Shown one piece after another: positions 35,617 through 43,886 of a stretch of DNA of 64,000 nucleotides. A program made the translations under genes and the position numbers. Origin of the DNA: Desulfovibrio sp. (GTDB taxonomy: Bacteria; Desulfobacterota; Desulfovibrionia; Desulfovibrionales; Desulfovibrionaceae); NCBI RefSeq assembly GCF_019424165.1, contig NZ_JAHZAA010000003.1, positions 13,473 to 77,472 of the forward strand, given 5' to 3'. Under the pieces are notes generated by a model, which saw only the letters and a list, made by a program, of their open reading frames with translations, was not told where the DNA came from and made no database searches. Every line of letters begins with the position of its first letter. Positions within the stretch are counted from its first letter, which is position 1.

Positions 35617-36474
35617 ATGATAATAATTGACGGCAAAAAGACCGCGCAGGACATCCGCGCGGAACTGGCTACAGAGGTGACGGCAGCCACGGCCGAAGGG
35701 CGCCGCGCCCCCGGTCTGGCGGTAATTCTGGTTGGCGAGGATCCGGCCTCGCAGGTCTATGTGCGCAACAAGGAAAAAGCCTGCGCCGAGGTGGGAATTA
35801 CCTCCTTTGCCTATCACCTGCCGGCTGAAACCGGGCAGCAGGAATTGCTGGACCTGATTGCGGAATGCAACGTGCGTCCTGATGTGGACGGCATTTTGCT
35901 GCAGTTGCCTCTGCCCCGCGGGCTGGACGCTCAGGCCTGCCTGCTGGCTATTGATCCGGCCAAGGACGTGGATGGTTTTCATCCCGAAAACGTGGGGCGT
36001 CTTTCACTGGGGCTGCCGGGCTTTGTTTCCTGCACGCCTGCCGGTGTTATGGAGCTGCTGCGCCGCTACAATCTGCCTACCAGAGGCAAAAAGGCCGTGG
36101 TAGTAGGGCGATCGGACATCGTGGGCAAACCCCTTGCCCTGCTGTTGACCCGCTCCGGCGAGTTTGGCGATGCCACTGTTACCATCTGCCATTCGCGCAC
36201 CCCCGACCTGGCGGAAGAATGCCGTAAGGCCGACTTTTTATTCCTTGCCGTGGGCAGGCCCCGTCTTATTACCGGCGACATGGTTCGCCAGGGTGCAGTG
36301 GTCATTGACGTGGGCATCAACCGCAGCGACGACGGCCTGTGCGGCGATGCGGACTATGAAAGCGTCAGTAAAAAGGCTGCGGCCATCACACCCGTACCCG
36401 GCGGCGTGGGACCAATGACCATTGCCATGCTGCTTGTGAACACGGTGCAGTCGTGGCGGCAACGCACGGCCTGA
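35617..36474 (+). CDS. folD: Bifunctional methylenetetrahydrofolate dehydrogenase/cyclohydrolase
   Basis: This 285-residue enzyme interconverts methylene-, methenyl- and 10-formyl-tetrahydrofolate, using NADP. The catalytic YVRNKEKACAEVGI (Tyr and Lys), LQLPLPRGLD, the segment KDVDGFHPENVG, and GRSDIVGKPLALLL of the Rossmann domain are all intact. GGAG sits 6 bases before ATG 35617, so the ATG at 35605 is less likely. It feeds one-carbon units to purine synthesis (purN is 7 kb away). Confidence 0.97.
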   Translation: MIIIDGKKTAQDIRAELATEVTAATAEGRRAPGLAVILVGEDPASQVYVRNKEKACAEVGITSFAYHLPAETGQQELLDLIAECNVRPDVDGILLQLPLPRGLDAQACLLAIDPAKDVDGFHPENVGRLSLGLPGFVSCTPAGVMELLRRYNLPTRGKKAVVVGRSDIVGKPLALLLTRSGEFGDATVTICHSRTPDLAEECRKADFLFLAVGRPRLITGDMVRQGAVVIDVGINRSDDGLCGDADYESVSKKAAAITPVPGGVGPMTIAMLLVNTVQSWRQRTA

Positions 36475-36559
36475 TACATCTTCTGACATTTTTGCCCTGC
36501 TCCCTCCGGCGGGAGGGGGCAGGAACCTCGACCCGCCATAAGGCCTGCAAGGAGCACGC

Positions 36560-37222
36560 ATGGATTTCAAGACCGCAGTGAGAATCTGCCTGTTGCAAAA
36601 ATATTGCGACTTCAGGGGTCGCGCCCGGCGGGCGGAATTCTGGTGGTTTGTGCTCTTTGGGGGTATCGTCAACATTGGGCTTGGTATGATGACCAATGCC
36701 GCCCCCCAGGAGGGGGTCCTGGCTGCCCGCGTGGTCACGGCGGTGCTCCTGCTGCCGCACTTTGCCGTCACCGCCCGGCGCTTGCACGACGCCAACCTTT
36801 CCGGCTGGATGCAGGTGGTTCCCGTGAGTCTGGCCCTGCTCGGCGGCGCTGCGGTACACCTTGACTTCGGCACATCCGCGTATATGTGCATCATGCTGGC
36901 CGGGCTGAGCGGCCTGTGGCTTATTATTTTGTATGCCCGGCCGGGAACTGCCGGCGCCAACCGTTTTGGGCCGGATCCGCTGGAAAGCGGAACGCCGGTT
37001 CAGGAGAAGGGCCGGGAACAGGGGCAGAAGATGCCCCCCAGCAAGTCCTCCGGCACTTCCGGCGCTGCTTCTGACGGCGCGCCTGTTACCGGCGGCGGGG
37101 CCGACAGCCCCGATGCGGCCTGGGCCAGGCTGGCCTCAAACCCTGCCCGTGAGCAGGGGGGCGAAAAGAAACCGGCCGCCATGCGGCCGGGGCAGCGGGC
37201 CGTACCTGACAAGAGAGACTAA
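36560..37222 (+). CDS. DUF805-family membrane protein
   Basis: This 220-residue protein has the DUF805 pattern: an N-terminal FRGRARRAEFWWFVLF, two central helices, then ARRLHDANLSGWMQ and a fourth helix. The function of the family is unknown. The last 75 residues are a disordered Gly/Ser/Pro/Lys-rich tail. GCAAGGAG lies before the ATG. It is 85 bases downstream of folD and could share its message. Confidence 0.85.
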   Translation: MDFKTAVRICLLQKYCDFRGRARRAEFWWFVLFGGIVNIGLGMMTNAAPQEGVLAARVVTAVLLLPHFAVTARRLHDANLSGWMQVVPVSLALLGGAAVHLDFGTSAYMCIMLAGLSGLWLIILYARPGTAGANRFGPDPLESGTPVQEKGREQGQKMPPSKSSGTSGAASDGAPVTGGGADSPDAAWARLASNPAREQGGEKKPAAMRPGQRAVPDKRD

Positions 37223-37336
37223 CCTGTGTTGTAACACCCGCCGATCCGCGCCGTGAACCGCTTTGCGGCATCGCTTGCCAGACCTGCGGCTATAGCGTAT
37301 GGCCCGGAAATCCTATGCCATACTGTGAGGGCAACT

Positions 37337-38416
37337 ATGTACCGTAATGCAAAAAACGTCGGTTATTATATGATCGGCCAGGGCAGCCTGAGCCAGCTCG
37401 GCGATCTTATGGCTCCGCGCCGCAAGGCTGTGTCCGGCCCTGCGGTCTTCTTTCTGGATCATTTTTTCCAGGGCAAGGACCTGGCAGAAAAACTGCCTGT
37501 GGAAAGCGGCGACATGGTGCTTTATGTCGACACCACCGGAGAGCCTACCACTGACAGCGTGGACGGCTATACCGCCCAGGTGAAAACCTTTCTGGACGGC
37601 GCGGAACCCTGCGCCCTTGTGGCCCTTGGCGGCGGCTGTGTGCTTGATACCTGCAAGTGCGTGGGCAACCTGCTCACCAACCCCGGCAAGGCCGAGGACT
37701 ATCAGGGTTGGGAGCTTGTAAAAAATCCCGCACCCTACAAGATCGCCATCCCCACCCTGTCAGGAACCGGGTCTGAAACCTCGCGTACCGGCATTATCTG
37801 CAACGAGGAAAAAAACATCAAACTGGGCATGAACAGCGACTTTACCATGTTCGACCAGGTGTTGATGGACCCCGACCTCACGGCCAGCGTACCCCGCAAC
37901 CAGTATTTCTACACCGGCATTGACACCTACATGCACTGCTTTGAGAGCATCACCGGCTCTTACCGTAACGTGGTTGTCGATTCTCTGGCTGAAAAGGCCA
38001 TTGATCTCTGCAAGCAGATTTTTCTTTCGCAGGACATGATGAGCGAAGAAAACCGCGAAAAGATGATGATCGCTTCCTACCTCGGCGGCATGGCCGCAGG
38101 ATTTGTGGGCGTAGTGCATCCCATTTCCGCCGGGCTGAGCATGGTGCTGCATATGCGCCACGGCATCGCCAACTGCTATTCACTGTCTGTGCAGGAAGAT
38201 ATCTATCCCGAACAGTACAAGGAATTCATGCTCATGATGGAGCGCCAGGGCATTGATCTGCCCAAGGGCATTTGCCAGGGGCTTACCGATGCGCAGTACG
38301 ATGCGCTCTACGGGGCCAGCATTGTGCATGAAAAGCCGCTTTCCAACCGTCTTGGCCCGGATTTCAAAAAAATCCTCACCAAGGAAAACGTCATCGGGCG
38401 TTTCAAGAACATGTAG
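37337..38416 (+). CDS. kdnB: KdnB-like iron-dependent alcohol dehydrogenase
   Basis: This 359-residue group III alcohol dehydrogenase closely follows KdnB of Shewanella, which oxidises Kdo at C8 in making 8-amino-3,8-dideoxy-octulosonate (Kdo8N). Similar features are LAEKLPVESGD, EPTTDSVDGYTAQVKTF, YQGWELVKNPAPYKI, PTLSGTGSETSRT and YFYTGIDTYMHCFES. The metal ligands Asp and His (GIDTYMH), His (VVHPISAG) and His (MRHGIANC) are present. GAGGG precedes ATG 37337. A KdnA-like aminotransferase follows after 325 bases. Identity is from remembered similarity, not a search. Confidence 0.8.
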   Translation: MYRNAKNVGYYMIGQGSLSQLGDLMAPRRKAVSGPAVFFLDHFFQGKDLAEKLPVESGDMVLYVDTTGEPTTDSVDGYTAQVKTFLDGAEPCALVALGGGCVLDTCKCVGNLLTNPGKAEDYQGWELVKNPAPYKIAIPTLSGTGSETSRTGIICNEEKNIKLGMNSDFTMFDQVLMDPDLTASVPRNQYFYTGIDTYMHCFESITGSYRNVVVDSLAEKAIDLCKQIFLSQDMMSEENREKMMIASYLGGMAAGFVGVVHPISAGLSMVLHMRHGIANCYSLSVQEDIYPEQYKEFMLMMERQGIDLPKGICQGLTDAQYDALYGASIVHEKPLSNRLGPDFKKILTKENVIGRFKNM

Positions 38417-38741
38417 GCGCGGACAGCGCCGGACCATCTAAGGATATACAGTCTGTCGGCGGCGTGGGCGATGCTCCGCCGCCGTCAGGCTCTTTCGGGG
38501 CATCTGCCGTGAAGCGGCCCGGGCATGAGGCCATGTTGGCGGAGTATCTGCCTGTGGCAGCCCGTGTTTCACGGGTATGCCGGGGCAACGAGGCATCAGG
38601 CTTTTCCGGCTGTGGGAATGCCCGCAAGCCGGTGCCGGGCATGCGCAACGCGGCACAGCGATGTTCGCAGGATTGGCGCGTCCGGGCCTTGCCCGCTGTG
38701 ACGCGGCAACTTCAAGCGCAAACTGCTTTATGAGGAGTCTC

Positions 38742-39929
38742 ATGGATATCAAGGTCAATTTCAGCGGACGTGCCATCAGGTACACCGAAGAAGAAATAGC
38801 CGTGGTTGTCGAGGCCATGCGCAATGCCGATCCCCTTACCCAGGGGCATCACATGCGCCGGTTTGAGAGCAGGTTCGCAGAGTATCAGGGCGTGCCGCAG
38901 GGGACCTGCTTCACCACCATGAACGGCTGCTCCGCCCTGGAGCTTTCAGCGCAGCTCTGCCTGTTTAACGAAGGCGACGAGGTGGTCATTCCCTCTCACA
39001 CCTTCACGGCTTCGGCTTATCCCTACATCAAGAAGGGGGCCAGGCTTGTCTGGGCCGATGTGGACCTGCACAGCCGCGTGGTCACCGCCGAAAGCATTGA
39101 AAAAGTGCTTACCCCGCGTACCAGGGCCGTGGTGGTCGTGCATCTTTACGGCTATGTGGCCGATATGCCCGCCATTACCGCCCTGTGCAAAGAGCGTGGC
39201 CTTATCCTCATCGAGGACGCCGCCCAGGCCATCGGGGCCGAGGTGGACGGCATCAAGGCCGGAGCCTTCGGGGATATGGGGATCTTTTCGTTCCATTCGC
39301 ACAAAAATCTGACCACCCTGGGCGAAGGCGGCATGCTGTATGTGCGCGATCCCAAGCTGGCGGGCATGGTTCCCACCCTGCGCCACAACGGGCATTGTGC
39401 CTTTGACTTTGAGCGCCCCGATTATTGGAAACCCGCCATGGGCAATGTGGACATGCCCTTTATCGACGGGCGCATGGTGCCGCCCAACAATTACTGCCTG
39501 GGCGAAGTGGAATGCGCCCTCGGCACCAAGCTGCTGGAACGCATTGATGAAATCAACGAGCAGAAGCGCAGCCGCGCCCTGGCCTTCATTGATGCCCTGG
39601 CGGACTTTCCCGAGCTGGAATTCCACCGGGTCGACAGCACCCGCCACAACTATCACCTGCTTGCGGCCCGCATGACGACGGGCGTGGAAGCACGGGACAA
39701 CTTCATGCGCGCCATGTTCAATGAAAAGGGCGTCAAATGCGTGGTGCAGTACATTCCGCTGGACAGGTACGATTATTACCGCCGCCTGGGCATGGGCGAG
39801 GCCCGCTGCCCCAATGCGGACCTGTTTTTTGACACCATGATTTCTTTCCCCTTCCAGCACTGGCTGACCGGGGAAGAGTTCGACTACATGCTGGCTTCCA
39901 CCCGCGAGGTGCTGGCAAGCCTGCGCTAA
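38742..39929 (+). CDS. kdnA: KdnA-like sugar aminotransferase (DegT family)
   Basis: This 395-residue PLP enzyme has the DegT/DnrJ/EryC1 fold. It shows TMNGCSALELSAQL, the IPSHTFTASA segment, LIEDAAQAIGAE, and the Schiff-base Lys in FSFHSHKNLTTLGEGGM. In Shewanella KdnA adds an amino group to the 8-oxo product of KdnB. Its position directly after the KdnB-like gene makes the same role likely here. GAGGAG lies 5 bases before ATG 38742; the long upstream frame is not coding. The 325 bases before it hold no gene. Confidence 0.82.
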   Translation: MDIKVNFSGRAIRYTEEEIAVVVEAMRNADPLTQGHHMRRFESRFAEYQGVPQGTCFTTMNGCSALELSAQLCLFNEGDEVVIPSHTFTASAYPYIKKGARLVWADVDLHSRVVTAESIEKVLTPRTRAVVVVHLYGYVADMPAITALCKERGLILIEDAAQAIGAEVDGIKAGAFGDMGIFSFHSHKNLTTLGEGGMLYVRDPKLAGMVPTLRHNGHCAFDFERPDYWKPAMGNVDMPFIDGRMVPPNNYCLGEVECALGTKLLERIDEINEQKRSRALAFIDALADFPELEFHRVDSTRHNYHLLAARMTTGVEARDNFMRAMFNEKGVKCVVQYIPLDRYDYYRRLGMGEARCPNADLFFDTMISFPFQHWLTGEEFDYMLASTREVLASLR

Positions 39930-40135
39930 GGCGGCGTATCTGCCGTCCGGTCGCGTCAGAAATAACGGCGTGGGCCGGGAATGGTACTCAAGGGTACTGG
40001 CCCGGCCTGCGCCGCTGTATTTGCCGGTCGGCGGCCTTTTGAACGGGGACGCAAGGTCAGCGCCGCACGGCGCCGCCGCTGGCGGGCGCTTTTGCCAGAC
40101 GCCGCGCCCCCGCGCATGACAAATCCGGAAATATC

Positions 40136-41767
40136 GTGAAAGAACGCTGCATTGTCATACCGGCCATCAAGAAAAATGCCGTCATCCCTGATCAGCTTGT
40201 CAAAAAGCTGGCCGGGGTGACGCTTGTGCAGCGGGCCATCAATACGGCGCGGGGCGTTCTGCCCGGCGAAGATATCGTGGTGCTTACCGACAGCCAGGAG
40301 ATATCCCTCATCTGCGAACGCGCGGGCGTGGGGTTTCGCCGCAACAAGGACATGCGCTTCACCACGCTGGATATCGTGAGCGAAATGCGCGTGCTGCTGG
40401 AAGAACTGGCGGCGCAGTATGAGCATTGCATCATCCTGCGCGCTTCCTGCCCGCTCTTGACCTGGGTGGATGTGGAAGATGCCTGGAAAAGATACCGCGA
40501 GGCGGACGCCGACAGCCTTGTGACCGTGAAAAGCGTGCGCCAGCGCATCTGGAACATGCAGGGCGACGGCCTTGAAGACCTGCTGGACGATGATACGGAC
40601 CACAGGGGCGAAAAAACCCTTGTGGTTGAAAGCCGTGCGCTCATCATGCTGCGCCTGTCACGCCTGCTGGACCGGAACCGCGACCAGGGGCGCGGGCGCA
40701 TCATTCCCTATTTTCTCAACGACAGGGCCATTGAAATACAGGGCTATCAGGACTGGTGGATATGCGAGCGCCTGCTTGAGCGGCGGCATGTGGTCTTTGT
40801 GGTGGCGGGCTGGCCCGCCATCGGCATGGGGCATGTGTTCCGGGCGCTCATGCTGGCGCACGAGATTACAAGCCATCGGGTAAGTTTTGTCTGCACCCGT
40901 GAAAGTGAGCTGGCCGTAGAAAGTATTGCCCGCAAGGACTACCGTATTGTCCGTCAGGGGCAGGAAGACCTGGCAGACACCGTGCTGGCCCTGGGGCCTG
41001 ATCTGGTGGTCAATGATATCCTCAACACCACCACGGCCTACATGAAGCGTCTTGCCGCTGCCGGTGTGCGCTGCGTGAATTTTGAAGACGAAGGGCCGGG
41101 TGCTTCGCTGGCGCGCCTTGTAGTCAACGCCCTGTACGAGGGCGAAAGCACCGGGCGCCTGTGCAGCGGGCCGGATTTTTTCTGCCTGCGTGACGAATTT
41201 GCCAATGCGGCCCGCAATCCCTTCCGGCCCGAAGTCAAAACCGTGCTCATCACCTTTGGCGGCACAGACCAGCACGACTGCTCGCGCCGGGTGCTGGACA
41301 TCATTGAGCCGATCTGCCGCGCCTACGACATTGCCATTCGCCTTGTGGCCGGGCCGGGCTACGCCCACAAGGATGCTATGGAGGCGCACCTGAAAAAGCT
41401 GGATAATCCGCTGGTGACCTTTACCTGGGCCACCAATGTCATGAGCCGCATGATGGAAGGCGCGGACCTGGCCATCTGTTCCGCCGGGCGCACGGTTTAC
41501 GAACTGGCCCATATGCGCGTGCCTGCCCTTGTGCTGGCAACGCACGAGCGCGAAGCACGCCATACCTTTGCCCGGCCGCGCCACGGGTTTGCCTTTGTGG
41601 GCATTATGGACCGCGTGGGCGACGGCAGAATCCGTAACACCTTTCTGGCAATGCTGAAAAATCCGCGCCGTCAGCGTTTCTGGCAGCGGCAGGACAGTAT
41701 GGACTTTACGGTCAACAAGAATCGTGTGGTGCGGCGTATGCTGGGCCTGCTCAGTGAGCGGCCCTAG
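40136..41767 (+). CDS. Fused cytidylyltransferase-like and SpsG/PseG-like protein
   Basis: This 543-residue protein has two parts. Residues 1-215 resemble CMP-sugar synthetases (NeuA/KdsB fold), but the nucleotide loop reads IPAIKKNAVIPDQL where active enzymes have an IPAR-GSK-type motif, so catalysis may be lost or altered. Residues 222-543 resemble SpsG/PseG glycosyltransferase-like hydrolases, with GWPAIGMGHVFRALMLAHEI, FGGTDQHDCSRR and a late ICSAGRTVYELAHM. Such proteins remove or transfer nucleotides in nonulosonate pathways. The start is GTG 40136 with a weak site. It follows kdnA by 206 bases and precedes an SpsF-like gene. Confidence 0.78.
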   Translation: MKERCIVIPAIKKNAVIPDQLVKKLAGVTLVQRAINTARGVLPGEDIVVLTDSQEISLICERAGVGFRRNKDMRFTTLDIVSEMRVLLEELAAQYEHCIILRASCPLLTWVDVEDAWKRYREADADSLVTVKSVRQRIWNMQGDGLEDLLDDDTDHRGEKTLVVESRALIMLRLSRLLDRNRDQGRGRIIPYFLNDRAIEIQGYQDWWICERLLERRHVVFVVAGWPAIGMGHVFRALMLAHEITSHRVSFVCTRESELAVESIARKDYRIVRQGQEDLADTVLALGPDLVVNDILNTTTAYMKRLAAAGVRCVNFEDEGPGASLARLVVNALYEGESTGRLCSGPDFFCLRDEFANAARNPFRPEVKTVLITFGGTDQHDCSRRVLDIIEPICRAYDIAIRLVAGPGYAHKDAMEAHLKKLDNPLVTFTWATNVMSRMMEGADLAICSAGRTVYELAHMRVPALVLATHEREARHTFARPRHGFAFVGIMDRVGDGRIRNTFLAMLKNPRRQRFWQRQDSMDFTVNKNRVVRRMLGLLSERP

Positions 41768-41844
41768 GCAGTGTCCGGAGTAGATCAGTAGTAAAATGCT
41801 GTGTGGGAAAAGGTCCTTTAGGGCGTGAGTGTTTGAAATATTTT

Positions 41845-41988
41845 GTGGGGAAGGGATGCTTTTGTAAAAGGGGCCTTTCCCACGCCCCTACCTCGTAAAG
41901 ATTTTCTTTCAGGTTGTTCAGTGGGGCCGATCGGGAGGCAGAAGCCGTGCCTTTTGGGCAGAACACTGTCGCAAAGGTACTCTGCTCC
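41845..41988 (+). repeat. Dispersed intergenic repeat, copy 1 (about 142 nt)
   Basis: It begins with a hairpin (GTGGGGAAGG with its complement, loop CTTTTGTAAAAG-like), continues with TTTTCTTTCAGG and ends in GCAAAGGTACTCTGCTCC. Copies 2 and 3 share this order and length. It lies behind the fused transferase gene on the same strand. Confidence 0.65.
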
Positions 41989-42050
41989 AGGTGCAGGGCG
42001 CCATGCCGTTGAGAAATCTCCATTATCGCCGGATACGGCGGAGGAAAAGC

Positions 42051-42737
42051 ATGACCAGCAAAGGCAAGGTTATAGCCATAGTACAGGCCCGGTTGGGTTC
42101 CAGCCGCCTGCCGCTGAAATCCCTGCTCTGTCTGCGTGACCTGCCGGTGATCGACTGGGTGGCGCGTCGCCTTGCCGCGGCAAGCCGTCTGGACGGCATT
42201 ATGGTGGCCGTGCCTGATACCCCGCTGGATGTGGTGCTGCTGGAGCACCTGCGCCGCCGGGGCATACCCTGCATGGCCGGACCGGAAGACGATGTGCTGG
42301 CCCGTTTCTGTCAGGCGGCGAAACTGGCGGATGCCGGGCTTGTGGTGCGCGTATGCGCAGACAATCCCCTTATCTGGGGCGGCGCCGTCGACAGACTGGT
42401 GGACTTTTACCGTGCGGGCCAATGGGATTACGCCTATAATCATATTCCGCGCAACAACCTCTGGCCGGACGGGCTTGGGGCAGAAGTGCTTTCGCGCGAA
42501 CTGCTTGAGAATCTGGACCATACGGCGGTGGAGCCTTCGCAACGTGAGCATTGCCTCAATTATATATGGGACAATGCCGAAAAATTCCGCATCGGTACAT
42601 TTGACCCCGAAGAGGAATGGCTGTGCCGCCCGGATCTGCGACTGGATATGGACAGGCCTGACGATTTCCGCCGTCTGGCAGTGCGGCCCATCAGCCCTGA
42701 CATGGACGCCAGAGCCATTGTGGATATTTTTGGCTAG
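42051..42737 (+). CDS. SpsF-like cytidylyltransferase family protein
   Basis: This 228-residue protein has the SpsF/CTP-transferase-3 pattern: VIAIVQARLGSSRLPLKSLL at the N-terminus with an intact Arg loop, then VRVCADNPLI and DYAYNHIPRNNLWPDGLGAE. SpsF proteins act in acidic sugar or spore-coat-type polysaccharide synthesis. Because its loop is intact, it may supply the CMP-transfer activity that the preceding fused protein seems to lack. CGGAGG sits before ATG 42051. It is the last gene of the sugar cluster. Confidence 0.83.
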   Translation: MTSKGKVIAIVQARLGSSRLPLKSLLCLRDLPVIDWVARRLAAASRLDGIMVAVPDTPLDVVLLEHLRRRGIPCMAGPEDDVLARFCQAAKLADAGLVVRVCADNPLIWGGAVDRLVDFYRAGQWDYAYNHIPRNNLWPDGLGAEVLSRELLENLDHTAVEPSQREHCLNYIWDNAEKFRIGTFDPEEEWLCRPDLRLDMDRPDDFRRLAVRPISPDMDARAIVDIFG

Positions 42738-42880
42738 AGCAAGCTACTTTGAAATTGCGCTGACCACTGCGTGAGCAGACGTTCGCTACGGCGACGTAAG
42801 CGCAATGCATCCGCGCGGGTAAACGCCGCAGTAAGCGTGCCTTAAACTTTGAGAATATATATTTTCAAAAGTAGTCTGCC
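42735..42880. repeat. Structured intergenic element
   Basis: Long complementary arms enclose it: CTACTTTGAAA near 42744 and TTTTCAAAAGTAG near 42866. Inside, ATTGCGCT and AGCGCAAT form a second stem around ACGTTCGC/GGCGACGT. The first 42 bases resemble 48920-48965. It could be a small mobile repeat or an RNA element. Confidence 0.5.
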
Positions 42881-42910
42881 CTAAATAATCCTTTTGTCCC
42901 CGAACTGCGT

Positions 42911-42978
42911 CAAAGTGGGTTTCTGTCCAAAGAAGAATGCCGTCAGCGTATTCTCTTTTGGACAGAAACCCACTTTTT
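42911..42978 (+). terminator. Strong hairpin terminator behind the sugar cluster
   Basis: Two 20-base arms (from AAAGTGGGTTTCTGTCC to its exact complement) with further pairing GAAGAAT/ATTCTC inside, followed by TTTTTTG on the plus strand. Convergent purN begins its stop 42 bases on. Confidence 0.75.
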
Positions 42979-43019
42979 TGCTCTTGGAGCAAAACTGGTT
43001 GCCTGGCAGTAAAGCTCTT

Positions 43020-43694
43020 CTAAAAACCCTCTTCCAGCGGCGGATGCACCAGCCACTGGCCGTCGGGAACTGTGGCGGCGGCAGAGCCGGGGGCCACATG
43101 CACCTCGCGGCCCCAGACGCTGATGCGGTTTTGCGCAAACCATTGTATGGCCTGCGGATAAATACGGTGCTCCATGGCGTGAATGCGCTGCATCAGGTCG
43201 TCAACGTCTTCGCCGGGGTTCACGGGTACGGCCGCCTGGATGATAACCGGGCCGCCGTCCATTTTTTCTTCCACAAAGTGCACGGTGCAGCCCGATATCC
43301 TGACGCCGTACTCAAGCGCGTCCGCGCCCCCGTGCACGCCGGGAAAGCTCGGCAGCAGCGCGGGATGGATATTGATGACCCTGCCGGAAAACGCATCCAG
43401 AAAAACCGGGCTGAGCAGGCGCATGTAGCCCGCCAGCACCACAAGCTCCGTGCCGTGCTCCTGAAGGTGCTGCACCACTGTGCGGTCGTAGCTTTCGCGG
43501 TCGGGGTGTGCCTTGTGGTCCAGCACCACGCAGGCAATGCCCGCCCTGGCGGCACGCTCGATAACGCCCGCGCCGGGCCGGTTGCAGATGATACAGCAGA
43601 CGTTCACGTCCAGAACGCCCGCAGCGGCCTTGTCAATGATGGCCTGGGCGTTGGAGCCGCTGCCTGAGGCCAGTATGGCGATATTCAGTGGCAT
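43020..43694 (-). CDS. purN: Phosphoribosylglycinamide formyltransferase
   Basis: This 224-residue enzyme transfers formyl from 10-formyltetrahydrofolate to GAR in purine synthesis. The family segments LASGSGSNAQAI, CNRPGAGV, LAGYMRLLSPVF, the catalytic INIHPALLPSFPG (Asn and His) and HFVEEKMDGGPVI with Asp are intact. Its C-terminus carries 15 extra residues. ATG 43694 has a weak GGAAACC upstream. A copy of the dispersed repeat lies directly before it. Confidence 0.96.
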   Translation of the reverse strand: MPLNIAILASGSGSNAQAIIDKAAAGVLDVNVCCIICNRPGAGVIERAARAGIACVVLDHKAHPDRESYDRTVVQHLQEHGTELVVLAGYMRLLSPVFLDAFSGRVINIHPALLPSFPGVHGGADALEYGVRISGCTVHFVEEKMDGGPVIIQAAVPVNPGEDVDDLMQRIHAMEHRIYPQAIQWFAQNRISVWGREVHVAPGSAAATVPDGQWLVHPPLEEGF

Positions 43695-43710
43695 GAGGTT
43701 TCCGTTGTAT

Positions 43711-43853
43711 TAGAACTTTTTTGTGCGGGGCCGCTGCCTTGGTTGAACCCTGCGTGGGATCAGGAGGCTCCATGTGGCCTACTGAAACAGAATAAAAGTT
43801 TTTTTGGGGGGGCGTGTGGGGAAGGGATCCTTTTACAAAAGGGTCCTTCCCCC
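43711..43853 (-). repeat. Dispersed intergenic repeat, copy 2
   Basis: On the minus strand: a hairpin with GGAAGG arms around CCCTTTTGTAAAAGG, then ACTTTTATTCTGTTTCAG, and GCACAAAAAAGTTCTA at the end. It lies 33 bases behind the cobA-hemD stop and 16 bases before purN. Confidence 0.65.
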
Positions 43854-43886
43854 GCAACGCCCTAACAAAGCTGGCCCGGATGCGGG

